64,000 nucleotides of DNA from Zygaena filipendulae. Lineage: Eukaryota > Arthropoda > Insecta > Lepidoptera > Zygaenidae. Below, in pieces: positions 8,401 to 19,110 of the stretch. Each line of letters begins with the position of its first letter. Positions within the stretch are counted from its first letter, which is position 1. The notes under the pieces were generated by a model, which saw only the letters and a list, made by a program, of their open reading frames with translations, had not been told where the DNA came from and ran no database searches. A program made the translations under genes and the position numbers. The DNA lies in contig OU015677.1 of assembly GCA_907165275.2 (NCBI GenBank), positions 3,410,001-3,474,000 of the forward strand, in the 5' to 3' direction.

Positions 8401-11234
8401 ACCAATGTGCAACCTTTATCCTCTAACACAAGACACCCATTTTCTGCAGGATAAATTTTACTGAATGAGCGGTGGCACATAAATATACCTACACAAAGGT
8501 AAGAAATAATATTCAACACCCTAAATAAACGCAGAGTACAATGCCATAAAGTAAGGCTAACAAATGACTCCTATCTCCTGAAAGTTATCTCTTGACACGT
8601 GTCATCTCACTCCTGATGTCTGACACCTGTCCCCCGACGTGTGAAGTCTATCCACTGACATAATAATAATTTTTATTTCTTTCAATAATTACAATAATTA
8701 GACTTGCATAATATATCCTACTTATATTCTATTTTTTTACTTTAATTTTATAGCTGGTACTTAAACTAGGAATATGATGCCTATACCATGAGTCGCGACG
8801 TTTAGCATCTATCCCACGACGAGTGACGTCTACCTCCCAACGTGTTGCGCCTATACCCCGACGTTTACCACCTATCCCCATATGCGTGACACCCACCCTC
8901 CGACACGTGACTCCCGTCCTCTGACGCGTGATGCCTATACCCTGACGTGTACCACCAATTCTCTGACGTATGATACCTATCCCTTGACGCGTGAGCACCC
9001 ATCCCCTGACGCGCGACACCTATCCCCTGATGCACGACTCACCCCCCGTCGCAGATCTCGTCCACCGCCAGCATCACGGCGTCCATGTTGTCGAGCAGCA
9101 CTCGCCGCTCCACGTTCCTGCGCAGCAGCAGCGACACCGACTCGTACAGCGCGTTCAGCACCGACTGCAGGATTAGCTGTGAATGTGGTGATTATATCGT
9201 AAAAACAATTGAACCATTTTATTCACAGATTACAAAATATGTTGTTTCACACCTGTTATCAGTGAAAAAGGCTTTTCTTTGTGAATTATAAGGTTGTTAA
9301 TATAATGCTTCACTATATATGTATAGTATAAAACAAATTAGCAAAATTAACTTCCCGCTATCTGTGTCCCTATGTTGCTCAGATGTATGATATATGTTTT
9401 AGTTTTTAATTATCTCTTGGGGCAATAAAGCATATTTGAATTGAATCTTTAAAACTATGCAACAGATTTTCATGCAGTTTTCACCAATAGATGGAGTGAT
9501 TTATGAGGAAGGTTTATATCTATATTTTATCCTGGAATTCTCGCGGGACCTCCAAAATTACCGCGGGTAAAACCGCAGGGGGCAGCTAGTTGCCTATAAG
9601 CAGTTAAGCAGTTGATGTAAAGTGAGTTTGTTCATTTGTTTGTTATGCTTTCATGCCTTGACGACTCAACTGATCATGATGAAATTTTGCATACATGTTG
9701 TCAGGGGAAGGTACAGAAAAAGATATAGGGTACGCGGCATACAGTTAGTAATACCATAGACATAAATGTGACATTGTTTTTTTATACTTTCACATTACAA
9801 AAGTTTGTTTGGAATAATCACATTACCTCATTCTCATGCGAACTGCCCATGACATAGAAGAATAGATCTACATTACTCTTGTACACACAGGTGAGACCTT
9901 CCAACATTATAATTTCGGCATTCGCTCTGAAATAATAAAATTTCACCATTCATTTATACCCAGTATGTAGCAGAATACTGTTATGTAGTTCTAGCATTCA
10001 ACAACAAGTATAAAAATTGAATCAGAGGAATTATCATCACATAAATATTAATTATTTACCAAATTTATTTACACATCTCACTTGTAAGGGTCTTAAACAG
10101 TCAAATATAATAATACTGTTTTATTGCTCAAAGAATTCTCTTACCAAATTCAGACAACCAGGTTACAAAATAAAAGTGCAAATGACAAATTTGTTCTTAT
10201 CAATATACCCATTGAAGATTTTAATAACAACAAACAGACCTGTGTGTTTTATTGAATAAATTCTTCTCGAAGGCTTTCTGTTCTTTGGCAGTGGGCATTA
10301 TGTTCTTATCATAGTACTTGGCTAGGATTCTATTGCCGTCATTGTCCAATATACACAGTCCCTTAACAATATACAGTGTTGGCTCCTGAAATAGAAATAC
10401 AGAAATAGTGAATGTTATTAGTCAGTGCAAATTGAAACTGCAACCGGATGAATTACTCTTTATTGTGAATAGGCTGGGCATGTGACAGTTCATTTTATGT
10501 TATGTGGTGGTGTGGTCAAACACTGTAAACATACCTAGCCTGGAATAGGAAATTGAGAACTAGTTTTCAAGTGAGGCCAACAGAACACCCTGTTAAGTGG
10601 TTGATAACTAGAAAGTGGTAGCTAGCCAACCGGGCAGTTTTCCTCATCAACAACTCTAACTTGTAAAGATTTGAACCTATGCTGCGTGGTGTGTGATTTG
10701 AACACACTAACAACTGAGCTATCATCGCTGTAATATAATATCTCCATAAAAACTTGGAGATCAGTCTCTTAGAGGTTGTATTTTGGAAAACCCTTATATA
10801 TATATTGTTTACTGCTTGCTTACAATTTAGGTAGGTACTTAAGTAATATAAATCCCTTGTGCCAAATTCACATGTGCTTTGATATGTCAGTCAAGTTCTC
10901 TATATATACCCACTATTAAATAGATTCGTTCCCTGCCACTTGCCACTCAAAGTACAGTTTCACATCTCTTTGAAGATCTCACCTCTCTCATCTCATATTT
11001 AAATCCTTTTTCTTAGGTTGCTTACATTCTAATTGGAATCTATTTAAATAAAATGATTTTATTACTACCATAGAATTCTTCTCGGAGTCTAAATATTCGC
11101 TTTTAATTAAATAAGTTTGCCAAAACATCAGCGTCCAAAATCAAGAGTGCAAAAAGACAACTTGGATTTTGAATGAAAGCACGTATAATTAAGGTACTTA
11201 CAAATAACGCGCCCTCCATCGTAGTATGGACCAT
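5443..11234 (-). CDS. COPZ1: Coatomer subunit zeta (COPI zeta-COP), six exons, complete
   Basis: Small subunit of the COPI coat, which drives retrograde Golgi-to-ER vesicle transport; zeta pairs with gamma-COP in the adaptor-like subcomplex. Minus-strand exons are 11234-11202, 10385-10240, 9926-9827, 9176-9043, 8046-7956 and 5490-5443, all bounded by GT/AG. Lengths of 33, 146, 100, 134, 91 and 48 bp keep one frame through every junction and give 183 residues plus TAA, close to the roughly 177 of vertebrate zeta. Diagnostic stretches are [71 protein letters not shown] and [14 protein letters not shown]. The start ATG is followed by a second in-frame ATG five codons later (MEGALFEP), which matches the usual family start better, so translation may begin there. 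Introns hold Helitron, SINE and minisatellite sequence. Confidence 0.95.
5491..6403. other. COPZ intron 5, right-hand part: no recognised feature
   Basis: AT-rich intron sequence with no ORF of interest and no repeat that I recognise. Confidence 0.5.
6404..6550 (+). mobile_element. Helitron-like element, decayed, subfamily 2
   Basis: Starts TCTACTAATG, carries the AAAGATTTGAT and GTTTGTTTGTAA motifs of subfamily 2, and ends with a degenerate hairpin and CTAG at 6547-6550. In COPZ intron 5. Confidence 0.65.
6551..7766. other. COPZ intron 5, middle: no recognised feature
   Basis: AT-rich; short ORFs here look random and no exon or known repeat was seen. Confidence 0.45.
7767..7892 (-). mobile_element. 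tRNA-derived SINE (third family), in COPZ intron 5
   Basis: On the minus strand the sequence TAGTCTAGTGGTCTAA matches a pol III A box, and GGGTTCAAGCCC, about 35 bp later, a B box. An anticodon-arm-like stretch lies between them. A body containing AACATTTGTATC follows. Family unknown; there is no matching acceptor stem, so it is not a working tRNA gene. Confidence 0.6.
8138..8377 (+). mobile_element. Helitron-like element, complete copy
   Basis: Begins TCCTACTAATATTATAA and ends with hairpin GCGGGTGAAACCAC..GGG and CTAG (8374-8377). The flanks are A on the left and T on the right, the usual Helitron A|T target. A 20-bp inverted duplication (AAGTTTGTAAGTATGT and its complement) sits just after the 5' end. 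240 bp, no coding capacity; in COPZ intron 4. Confidence 0.85.
8566..9042. repeat. Degenerate 20-22 bp minisatellite in COPZ intron 4
   Basis: About 17 diverged units in two blocks (8566-8661 and 8800-9042). The approximate consensus is GACACCTATCCCCTGACGCG. A non-repetitive AT-rich segment of about 135 bp splits the blocks. The last unit runs up to the 5' splice site of COPZ exon 4 (donor GT at 9042-9041, minus strand). Several units contain CACGTG or ACGCGT. The long minus-strand ORF here is a by-product of the repeats. Confidence 0.75.
9308..9589 (+). mobile_element. Helitron-like element, subfamily 3, with nested LINE 3' tail
   Basis: Subfamily-3 body (GTATAAAACAAA, CTTCCCGCT, CAACAGATTTTCATGC, CACCAATAGATGGAGTGA) with the shared hairpin and CTAG at 9586-9589. 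Compared with 20905-21107, about 55 bp are inserted at roughly 9391-9446, holding AATAAAG and a TTTGAATTGAA tail: a 5'-truncated LINE end. In COPZ intron 3. Confidence 0.75.
9607..9740 (+). mobile_element. Helitron-like fragment, subfamily 1, 5' half
   Basis: Carries GTGAGTTTGTTC, TTATGCTTTCATGCCTTGA, GATGAAATTTTGCATAC and TTGTCAGGGG, the subfamily-1 body, without the 3' hairpin. Confidence 0.65.
10541..10737 (-). mobile_element. Old, diverged tRNA-SINE (family 1)
   Basis: Plus-strand text such as AACTAGTTTTCAAGTG and ACTGAGCTATCATCG is the reverse complement of the family-1 SINE seen intact at 32739-33088. Many substitutions mark it as an old copy. In COPZ intron 1. Confidence 0.6.
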
Positions 11235-11679
11235 TTTGTACGATTTTAATTATAAACGCTTTACAGCTGCGGTCTGCGAAGAGGAGTTTAAATTTTATTT
11301 ATAAAATTGGAATTACCGATACAGACGATTCACGATTCCGGCGACGTGTTTACTTTTTGAGTGTTACCACTTACCATTTTATTGATTTGTCGTTTTTTTG
11401 TATTGTTTTGCCATATAAAATATTTGGTTTGTCATCTCAATCCTAGTGACATCTATTAATGCATTTAAAAACTACAATGTAAAAGTTTTTCTAGGTGAAT
11501 ATTAGAAAACTCCTTTTTAATGTTACATACGGTTGATCTTGTAAGATGGCGTTACTGTTGAGTTTCCATTCTTCAATCTAGATTTTCATTTCAAATTTTC
11601 AATTGAATTGTTTAAATATTCCTACGTATATACGTACGTTTAATGCCCTATTTAATTAAATTTAAAATTATTTACACAG
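11235..11679. promoter_or_regulatory. COPZ upstream region (probable promoter)
   Basis: The region just 5' of the COPZ ATG. No clear TATA box or initiator was found, so the transcription start cannot be placed. No divergent gene is visible. Confidence 0.35.
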
Positions 11680-11749
11680 AAAAATACTTAATACTTTTAA
11701 AACATGTAGGTGTACCTACCTACATGTTTTAAAAGTATTAAGTATTTTT
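11680..11749. repeat. 32-bp perfect hairpin, 6-base loop
   Basis: Arms 11680-11711 and 11718-11749 are exact reverse complements, with loop GTACCT. Possibly the remnant of a foldback or MITE. Confidence 0.85.
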
Positions 11750-11994
11750 ATATAATGGTATACTATAATGATAATATTATTACCTACTTATAATAAGTTT
11801 AAATTGATTATTATTGTTTTTATCATAAACCCACCCCAGCTGTTGTTTTTTCGCAGGATCACACGCGAAAATATCAGGACCCCAGGAACTCTAAAAACTA
11901 TAAGTAGGTAAAGTAGGTATATACCTATAGTTTCAGAGGTTACCCAATGATATTATCTATCTATCATCTTTAAACGAGCAATTCTTGTATATAT

Positions 11995-12228
11995 TTTAAT
12001 ATATTATGTATATAATCTGAATCTCGGAAACGGCTCCAACGATTTTCATGAAATTTAGTATATAATTTAGTTTGTTTCGGGGGCCATTAATCGATCTAGC
12101 TAGGTTTTATTTTTAGAAAACGTCGTTTTGTATCCGTGTTTTCAGGCAATGAAAAGTGAGTGTTTGACACTGCTTTTCTATTTAACAACAGATGCCGCTA
12201 CGAGCGAAGCTCGGTCGTCCAGATATTA
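11995..12228 (+). mobile_element. Other Helitron-like lepidopteran repeat
   Basis: Contains CTCGGAAACGGCTCCAACG, a TTTCATGAAATTTAG stretch and the terminal hairpin CGAGCGAAGCTCGGTCGTC, a common moth repeat end. It abuts the next Helitron-like copy. Confidence 0.6.
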
Positions 12229-12232
12229 AGTA

Positions 12233-12393
12233 CTAGCTGTTCCCCGCGGTTTCACCCGCGGAAATTTCTGAGCTCACAACGTGTGTACAAAATTTCATGA
12301 TGATCGGTTGAGCTTTTGAGGCGTGAAAGCGTAACAAACAGACAGACGGACAGACAGACAGACAAAGTTACTTTCGCATATATAATATAGATA
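12233..12393 (-). mobile_element. Helitron-like element, subfamily 1
   Basis: CTAG at 12233, 16-bp hairpin, TTTCATGATGATCGGTTGAG, a CAGACAGACGGACAGACAGA run and the distal end ACTTTCGCATATATAATAT. The GGGAACTCCG block is deleted. Confidence 0.8.
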
Positions 12394-12667
12394 ATAATTT
12401 CACCGCTTTCCAATTCACAATCTCAATTTGACGCCATTTTGACGCATGCATATTAAAAAGATGGCGTCTCTAGAAATAGACGCGTTCATTTTACGTGTCT
12501 TTGATGTCACCGAATCAAATTACAAAAGTCGGGCTTCCTGTCTGTTCCTCAGATGTACGGCAGACAGACGGACAGCCAGTTAAACCATGTAACACGAACG
12601 TTTCAACATTTCCCTGTCAATTTGCGCAGATATACCTATACTTAGATATTTATAATCTTAACTGGTC
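12394..12667. other. No recognised feature
   Basis: Unique-looking sequence; an ORF beginning at 12495 runs into the adjacent Helitron and is not credible. Confidence 0.4.
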
Positions 12668-12865
12668 CCCAGTGATTTCATTCACATTAATTACAGACTT
12701 TCAGCAGGAATTCCAGGATAAAAATGAAGGTACTTACCATGTGTCCTTTTCTCTATTATATACCCCCGACAACGTGTATGCACAATTGCACAATTTCATG
12801 ATAACCGGTTTAGTAAAGGCGTGAAAGCGCAACAAACCAAGAAACAAAAAAAATTAACATACAAT
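12668..12865 (-). mobile_element. Helitron-like element, decayed, subfamily 1
   Basis: Carries GGAATTCCAGGATAAAAA, CGACAACGTGTATGC and GGCGTGAAAGCGCAACAAA; the hairpin is degenerate. Confidence 0.65.
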
Positions 12866-13365
12866 CACGTCATATAAAATGGTCTTAAAAGGCACATTTT
12901 GCGTCTATTGTTGCTTACTTTGCCTAATTGAAGCACGTAAGTAACTTACCTACCTACTTCTTAAATACTAAACTCAACCGATAATTGCCACCGAAATACA
13001 CTTCAAATACCGACATTCAACCCGTTAGAATACATCGTAACGACCTCGGTAAACGATATCCACAAGAAAAAAAAATTACCAACCGACCATTCTGCAAGAC
13101 CTTTGGGAACCATACGCGGTTCTATCGACGACAGATAGAGTTATAATGGTGAGTTATTTCAGGACTGAAGCATTCATAAATTTCAGTGGACGCTCTCAGT
13201 TTAAATCATTTTAACGCCAAAACTGTGTTTGGATGATGTTATCGTGACGTTTAAATGTCGCGACACGACTACGACACGGTTAGTCGGATCACTCGGATCC
13301 TTATAAATTAACTCTGTACAGAGATAACATAATACTAAATAGTAAATATTACGCTAATTCGGATA
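12866..13365. other. No recognised feature
   Basis: Unique-looking AT-rich sequence without convincing exons or repeats. Confidence 0.4.
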
Positions 13366-13722
13366 CTATACAACGTGTTAATGAATTAACTGAAAACCTG
13401 ATACACCCCATTTAAAAAAATAAACAATAATATGATTAAAATATATATTATGTCGAAAAAATTTATACTTCAAAAGTTATTCACCATTAGTTTGGAGGTG
13501 ACCTATCTACGGAATTCCAAGCGCTACGCCCGCGCCTACCGGTTCGATTTTTTTTGCTGCGGGCGGCGTACGCGCCAAATATTGTATTATGAACAATTTA
13601 GACATGGGCTGATAAAAATGAAAAAATATAATCCATATTAAAACATAGTGCGATCGATTCGCTAGTAGATTCTGAGCAAATTACTTTCTAGTTTTCAGTT
13701 AATTCATTAACACGTTGTATAG
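13366..13722. mobile_element. MITE with 32-bp perfect terminal inverted repeats
   Basis: 13366-13397 and 13691-13722 are exact reverse complements (TACAACGTGTTAATGAATTA within the arm). A TA on each side would fit a Tc1/mariner-type target duplication. The 293-bp interior has a GC-rich patch near 13530-13575 and no transposase. Confidence 0.75.
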
Positions 13723-14696
13723 GTACGAGTAAACAGTAAACACGCGTGTCACGTTGTCTTCGTTATTTCAGTCACTTTTCAGCATCTATTTTGGACTCTG
13801 AGCAGGAAACTGGCTTTCAAGAGAGCCATGTTTTAACTTGGGGAACAATCTAACATTGTCATTGGCGTTTCGCCATAATTGAAGAAGTAGATGAAGAGAT
13901 TTTTATTATTACGAAACATTGTTATTGGCAAATTATTATTATAGACGCCATTAATAAAGAAGAAGAAGAAATTTTTACGCCATTTTGACGACTAGTGACA
14001 TCAAAATTGTACTACAATACAATATGTATTTCAATAAACTGCAGTCACAGATAATATAATCTACAGTGTTACTCCGTTTATAAAGATGTATACCTACCGT
14101 TTTTAAACCACTGTAGCATTTATAAGTTCATCAGTGACACTGCAACAACGAGGTTCGAACTGACCTGATGTTGAAGACGATATATATAGGGCCTGAAACT
14201 CCCTGATAGAAAATAGAGGGACAATCTGTCTGATGGAAACTGCAAAGATAGGTAGTCGTGTTTGCTTTGTTCTCGTAAATAGGTAACTTCCATTAGGTAG
14301 GTACCCAGTACCTACACAAGATTAAGTTTTTAATTACTTGTAATTTATTTTAGTCGTACAGTGTAAGTGGGATGAGTGTCAAGTGGTAGGCAGTCATCCC
14401 GTCTGACAGATGTCTTGGCTGTCGCGACTCTAACGCGAGCTCCAGTCACGCGCGCAGACGCAAATAATCGGCTAAAATTGAACCCGCTACCCGCTACATG
14501 ATAATTTTTATATTTCTACTTCATTGATAGCACCTAGCTACTTCACTGATTCCCACCAAAATAATAAATGTGAATGAAACTACAAGCTTGTGAGGAAAAC
14601 GTGCATGATGCCTAACTAAATTCTTGTATAACGTCTTCGCTAATAAAAGAATCGATACCTATTAATACTAACCAGAGAGAATATTCCATTAATTGA
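13723..14696. other. No recognised feature
   Basis: Unique-looking sequence; includes a GC-richer patch near 14400-14480. No exon could be supported. Confidence 0.4.
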
Positions 14697-14800
14697 AAGA
14701 AGAAGAAAGAAAGAAAGAAAATACATTTATTTTAGCACAACACACAAGAAAAAGAAACAAACATAACATAAACAGTGCCTAATCTAAAATTGCATTGTAT
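14697..14800 (-). mobile_element. Retroelement 3' end with TTC/TTTC tail
   Basis: On the minus strand, GTTTCTTTTTCTTGTGTGTT, AAATAAATGTATTTTC and a TTTC/TTC tail match 47313-47374 on the plus strand. Two copies with the same end and a microsatellite tail indicate a LINE or SINE family. Confidence 0.65.
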
Positions 14801-14827
14801 TTCTCTTGCATGCTCTGCTTCACAATT

Positions 14828-15042
14828 AGGTTTGTCTGTCTGTCTGTCTGATACCTTTCACGTCTTACTGCAAACCGATCATTATGATTTTTTTGCATGC
14901 ACGATGTCAGAGCGGAAGGGATTACATATATTGTATAGATAACGTTCATCGGTGGTTTTCAAAGATGATGATCGGTTAAGCAGTAAAAAATCGTTACAAA
15001 CAAACAATTAACATTCGCATTTATAAGTAGGTAAGGATACCT
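14828..15042. mobile_element. Recombined Helitron-like copy: + half joined to - half
   Basis: 14828-14935 is the 5' half in plus orientation (TGTCTGTCTGTCTG, CCGATCATTATGATT). 14958-15042 has minus-orientation sequence (GATGATCGGTTAAGCAG, ATTCGCATTTATAAGTAGG). The two halves are head to head without the 3' hairpin between them. Confidence 0.6.
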
Positions 15043-15214
15043 TAGAAAACATTACTTTTTAGTTATATTCTTTGCTACTTAATAGTATCTACGACTTTTC
15101 AAGTTTTCTCTTACAATTTGTTTTTTCTAACCGAACATTGAACTTTAATAAATAAAGCTCGTCTTGAACTTCCAATTTTTGTGTTTTGTTGCAACCGTAC
15201 TCACTTTCATCTTC

Positions 15215-15420
15215 TTTATCTTTATAAATAAAAATGAATGTTTGGATGCCTGTCCTCTATGTGTTTCGAAACCATTGGTCCGATTGTGATGAAACTTTGG
15301 CGGGTTGTTCTGCCTGCGTCCGCAAAGGTTCCTTACACAAAGAGATCAATATAATAAAAATAATCAATCCAAATTCGCGGACGCAATTTTTTTACCCAAC
15401 TTTACAAAACTTAGGAAATC
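15215..15420 (+). repeat. Other lepidopteran interspersed repeat
   Basis: Has the AAAAATGAATGTTTGGATG and GGTCCGATTGTGATGAAACT motifs seen in short Helitron-related moth repeats. The 3' end is unclear. Confidence 0.45.
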
Positions 15421-15914
15421 TCGGAAATTAAATGCCGAGAACTGGTGCCTTCTTGCTCGGAGGTCCATAAATAAAGTTTTGTGAAGTTATAAGTATTACC
15501 GTGGTGCTCCTGCCCCGCCTTCATTGCTTCTCTAGTCATTACATTCTTTTCTCTGTGGTCGTATGCCATGGCAACTACATTGTGCATACCCAATAGCACG
15601 GTACCCAAACTCTCTATAGTCTAAAACATCAATGCGATGCCGACTCGAATAAAATAAAAGTCCATCTATTAGCATTGCATAGTGTCGCTTGCGTCGGCGG
15701 CTTTGTGCTTTTGTGCGAGAGTGATCATAATGAAGCCGTCGACGGGTACTGCCAGACGTACAGACAGACGGACTAAATCGTCATTAATAAACTTTTTGTG
15801 TGTGACCGCGATGACGTAAGCGTGAGTATTAAGAAAATACAGTACATACTTGTATTGGTGTAGTGTGAGACGAAAGAACAGCGTTTGGTTCCGTCTTCGA
15901 CACACTATCTGTAC
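15421..15914. other. No recognised feature
   Basis: Unique-looking sequence. Overlapping minus-strand ORFs at 15411-15608 and 15669-15953 match nothing I know. Confidence 0.35.
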
Positions 15915-15998
15915 TACCTGAAGGTTAACTGGCAGAGAAAGCCGCTGTGGCAATAAGGCCGCCTCTTGTACGTATATGCAAAACGTTTAAATAAATAA
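15915..15998 (+). mobile_element. LINE 3' end (GATAAGGCCGCC family)
   Basis: GGCAATAAGGCCGCCTCTTG followed by an AAATA-repeat tail. This 3' end recurs at 19838-19925 (-), 30305-30400, 32518-32590 and 62815-62917. Confidence 0.65.
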
Positions 15999-16019
15999 AT
16001 GAGGGAAATTTATGCGTAA

Positions 16020-16356
16020 TCCTAACTAATATTACAAATGCGGAAGTGAGTTTGTTTGTTTGTCCTTTTGTTACGCTTTCACACCTTAAATACTCAACTG
16101 ATCGTCGGTAAATTTTGTATATGTACACGCTTTCAAGGGCACAGAACGACGTGGGGTACTTAAGGTAATTTTATGCCGGAATTCCCGAGGGAATTCCAAA
16201 ACTAAAGCGGGTAAAATTGCATCAAATTTTTCATTCTACAGCACGTTGTCAGAGTTAGGTATCTACAAAAAATGATATGGATAGGTTGGTTTTATTCTGG
16301 ACGTACCGCGGGAATCCCGAAGTTGACAAGGGTGAAACAGCGGGAAACAGCTATAG
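16020..16356 (+). mobile_element. Helitron-like element with duplicated 3' module
   Basis: Starts TCCTAACTAATATTAC; the first 3' module (GGAATTCCCGAGGGAATTCC) ends near 16225. Then a second stretch repeats CAGCACGTTGTCAG...GTACCGCGGGAATCCCG and ends with AACAGCTATAG. Either internal duplication or one copy inserted in another. Confidence 0.7.
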
Positions 16357-16854
16357 TATTAGTATGGACATTTATAGCGGTTATAAATTGAAATTGAATT
16401 ACTGTATTTGGCACACACAAAACATGCAAATACTTAAAACTAAAACGCAGTTGAGTTGCGCCAAAAACGAAATACCCATCTTAAAAGATATGACTTTTAT
16501 AGCATGCGACGCTATTTTGTCTTCAACGTTAACTGCTATTGCTACATCCGGTTATAATAATAAATCATCACTGGTTTTTCATCCTTCCAATGTTAGAAGC
16601 GGAACCCAAAATCATAGCGAATTGAGTGGCGCATCAAATCGATTAGCAGCAACAATGTCCGCTTAATTGTGCTATTCGTTACCATTTCATATTGTATGTA
16701 GTATCTTCTCTCTATACAATAGCCATACTCGTCGCTCACAACGCGCGCTTATACGCTTGAGTACCTATCTACTCATAACGACAAGCGTTTGTGCCGTTTA
16801 CACTTGATTGCTTCGAACCGTAACTAATTGGTGGGTTTTATTTTTATATTTTAA
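16357..16854. other. Unique stretch with a 129-codon ORF of doubtful reality
   Basis: An ORF from 16277 to 16666 begins inside the Helitron and continues through unique sequence. The residues show no domain that I recognise, so I do not call it a gene. Confidence 0.3.
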
Positions 16855-17030
16855 CTAGCTATTAACAATCTCCGTTAATTTCGGAGATCTTGCGGGAATT
16901 GAGAAATAAAAAGTAACCCTTTTCTGTACCTCTGAAAACGTGTATGTAAATATACACGATGATTGATTGAGTAGGTAAGGTGTGACAGTGTAAAAAACAA
17001 ACAAATAGACTCACATTCGAATTTATAATA
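16855..17030 (-). mobile_element. Helitron-like element, subfamily 1, diverged
   Basis: CTAG at 16855-16858, GTTAATTTCGGAGATCTTGC, CTGTACCTCTGAAAACGTG and distal CATTCGAATTTATAATAG. The hairpin arm is mostly lost. Confidence 0.7.
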
Positions 17031-17170
17031 GTAAAACTGACAACAAGCGGCCTCCCCTGGGGATTTCGCGGAATTTTTAATAGCGGAAATTCCGCGATAA
17101 AAAATACTTACGCTATGGCCTTCTCTGGCAGGTAGTTAGGAATAAACAAACGACAAAACAAAATTCACAA

Positions 17171-17470
17171 CGATGATAGCTCAGTGGTTGGTGCGTTAAG
17201 ATTAAACGCCGCGAGGCGTAGGTTCAAACCCTAACAATGAACTTGAGCTGTCGGTGAAGGAAAACATCGTGAGGAAACCATAGCATAGCACCTAACGGTG
17301 TGTTCCGGCAGCCCCACTTGAAAGCCAGTTTCCATCCCCATTCCAGGTCGGCAACGCACCTGCATGCCTCCTGGTGTTGCAGATGTCTATGGGCGGCGGT
17401 AATTACTTACCATCAGGTGTACCACCTTCCACTTGCCAGTTTGCCCCCTATGACATAAAAGAAATCAAAC
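17171..17470 (+). mobile_element. tRNA-derived SINE, family 1, with internal deletion
   Basis: A box TAGCTCAGTGG and B box GGTTCAAACCC in the head. The 3' part, GTTGCAGATGTCTATGGGCG to CCCCCTATGACATAAAA, is shared with the LINE end at 44094-44469. About 65 bp of the middle present in 32739-33088 are missing. Confidence 0.85.
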
Positions 17471-18189
17471 AAAGAAAACAAAAAAGAAACAAACAAATTA
17501 ACTTTCTTGTTTTTAATATAGGATAGATGTGATGAGGCATGTCACACTAAAATTTTAATCTAACTATTATAACTTTGGGTACTTATGTCACAGATGATAC
17601 GATATAATACTGACTGACTCATTGACCGAAGTGTGACACAGGCTAGTGGAAATGTTTTTTAAAATTTTGGATAATGGTTGTGGATTTTGTGATTTTTTTT
17701 AAGCAAAGGTTATTCGTTCTTTCAGCTATGTACACCCTTGCCGACTAATACTATATATGTATAGCTAAATTTAAAATCTAAATTGCTTTTATGAGACATA
17801 CATATTGTCGATCGATTTTTTGTTTGTATTCAGGTTATTTTATTGTTTAAAAAAAAAACTCCTATATCAAGTAGAGATACCTACAAATAAAAAAGTCCTG
17901 TTGGTTATGCTACTCAAATAAATGATATTAAGTAGAGACCGTGGTACGAATACAAGCCCCAACGTCCTCTTAACGAGAGAATAGCGCTTTAGATTCCAAT
18001 CGTAACCCGACGCAGCTTTTGTCTGTCCATCTGTGTGAGCCTCTAGCCTCGGAACAGGTCGCATGTAGGACCATAAATTTCACTCGGCTATCGCTCGGGC
18101 AAGTGATATTTCATTATGGATCGTTTGACGACCTGCTAGCATAGATGCGGCGTGTACAGGCTGATGTCAAATTTCTCACAAATCATATA
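17471..18189. other. No recognised feature
   Basis: Unique-looking AT-rich sequence, no exon supported. Confidence 0.4.
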
Positions 18190-18391
18190 ATATTTTTTAT
18201 TTTTTTTTACGTCATAGGGGGCAAACGGGCAAGTGGTACACCCGATGGTAAGTGATTACCGCCGCCCATGAACATCTACAACACCAGAAGGCATGCAGGT
18301 GCTTTGCCGACCTGGAATGGGGACGGGAACTGGCTTTCAAGTGGGGCTGCCGGAACACACCGTTAGGTGCTTGGCGACAGATTTACAACTT
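18190..18391 (-). mobile_element. SINE family 1, 3' half
   Basis: T-run, GTCATAGGGGGCAAACGGGC and on to the GACAGATTTACAACTTG region in reverse orientation. The tRNA-like head is absent, a normal 5' truncation. Confidence 0.8.
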
Positions 18392-18428
18392 GATATGTAG
18401 TAGGTAAGTACTACTACTATACGATCGG

Positions 18429-18588
18429 TTGTATAGTTTCTCACGGTTTCACCCACGTTAAGTCGGAGTTTCCACAGGAATTCCTTAATAAAAAGTATCC
18501 TATGCCTTTTTCTATACCCCTAAGAACGTGTATGCAAAATCTCATGACTATCGGTTGATATAAAACAACAAAGTCACTTTTATCTAAT
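18429..18588 (-). mobile_element. Helitron-like element, subfamily 1
   Basis: Degenerate hairpin, GTCGGAGTTTCCACAGGAA, CCCTAAGAACGTGTATGC. Lies directly left of the next copy. Confidence 0.7.
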
Positions 18589-18589
18589 A

Positions 18590-18795
18590 CTAGCTATTCC
18601 TTGCGGTCTCACCCACGTTAATTTCGGAGTTCCCGCGGGAATTCTGGATTGCAATATAGCCTATGTTACTCAGGAATAATGTAGCTTTCCAACGTTGAAA
18701 GAATTTTTGAAATCGGTCCAGTAGTTTTTGAGTTAAATCGTAACAAACAAACAAACAAAAATCAAATCTTTCCTCTTTAAAATATTAGTATTAGA
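18590..18795 (-). mobile_element. Helitron-like element, subfamily 2, near complete
   Basis: CTAG at 18590-18593, GCGGGAATTCTGGATTGCAA, TATAGCCTATGTTACTCAGG, an AAACAAACAAAC run, and a distal ATTAGTATTAGA that gives the TC 5' end on the minus strand. Confidence 0.85.
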
Positions 18796-19110
18796 TATAC
18801 ATAGATAACGGATTTATAATATTTGCTTAGGATTTTCTACTTAATTATATGTATGTGGATAATTATTTAACAAAGAAAGGTCGTCTATAAATTATTTAAT
18901 GTTAATTTATATGAGTTAGGTAACAAAAGCTGAATATATTACATTAATAGATAGATAGGTAGGTATTTAATGATCAGTAAACGGCCGTAAAACGAAAAGA
19001 GAGTTTGTTGTGTTACTGTGTTTTAGTGGTACATTCTTTTAATCTTTAGCTGCCAAATTTTTACCGTTTTTAGCATTTTTTGTCATCAAGTAATGCTGCA
19101 GAATTATCAT
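18796..19110. other. No recognised feature
   Basis: AT-rich unique-looking sequence. Confidence 0.4.

Noticed and set aside
8729..9019. 96-residue minus-strand ORF rich in Arg, Gly and Ile repeats
   Set aside because: It is the translation of the intronic 20-bp minisatellite and overlaps the COPZ splice donor region.
16277..16666. 129-residue plus-strand ORF
   Set aside because: It starts inside a Helitron-like element and shows no recognisable domain or splice context.
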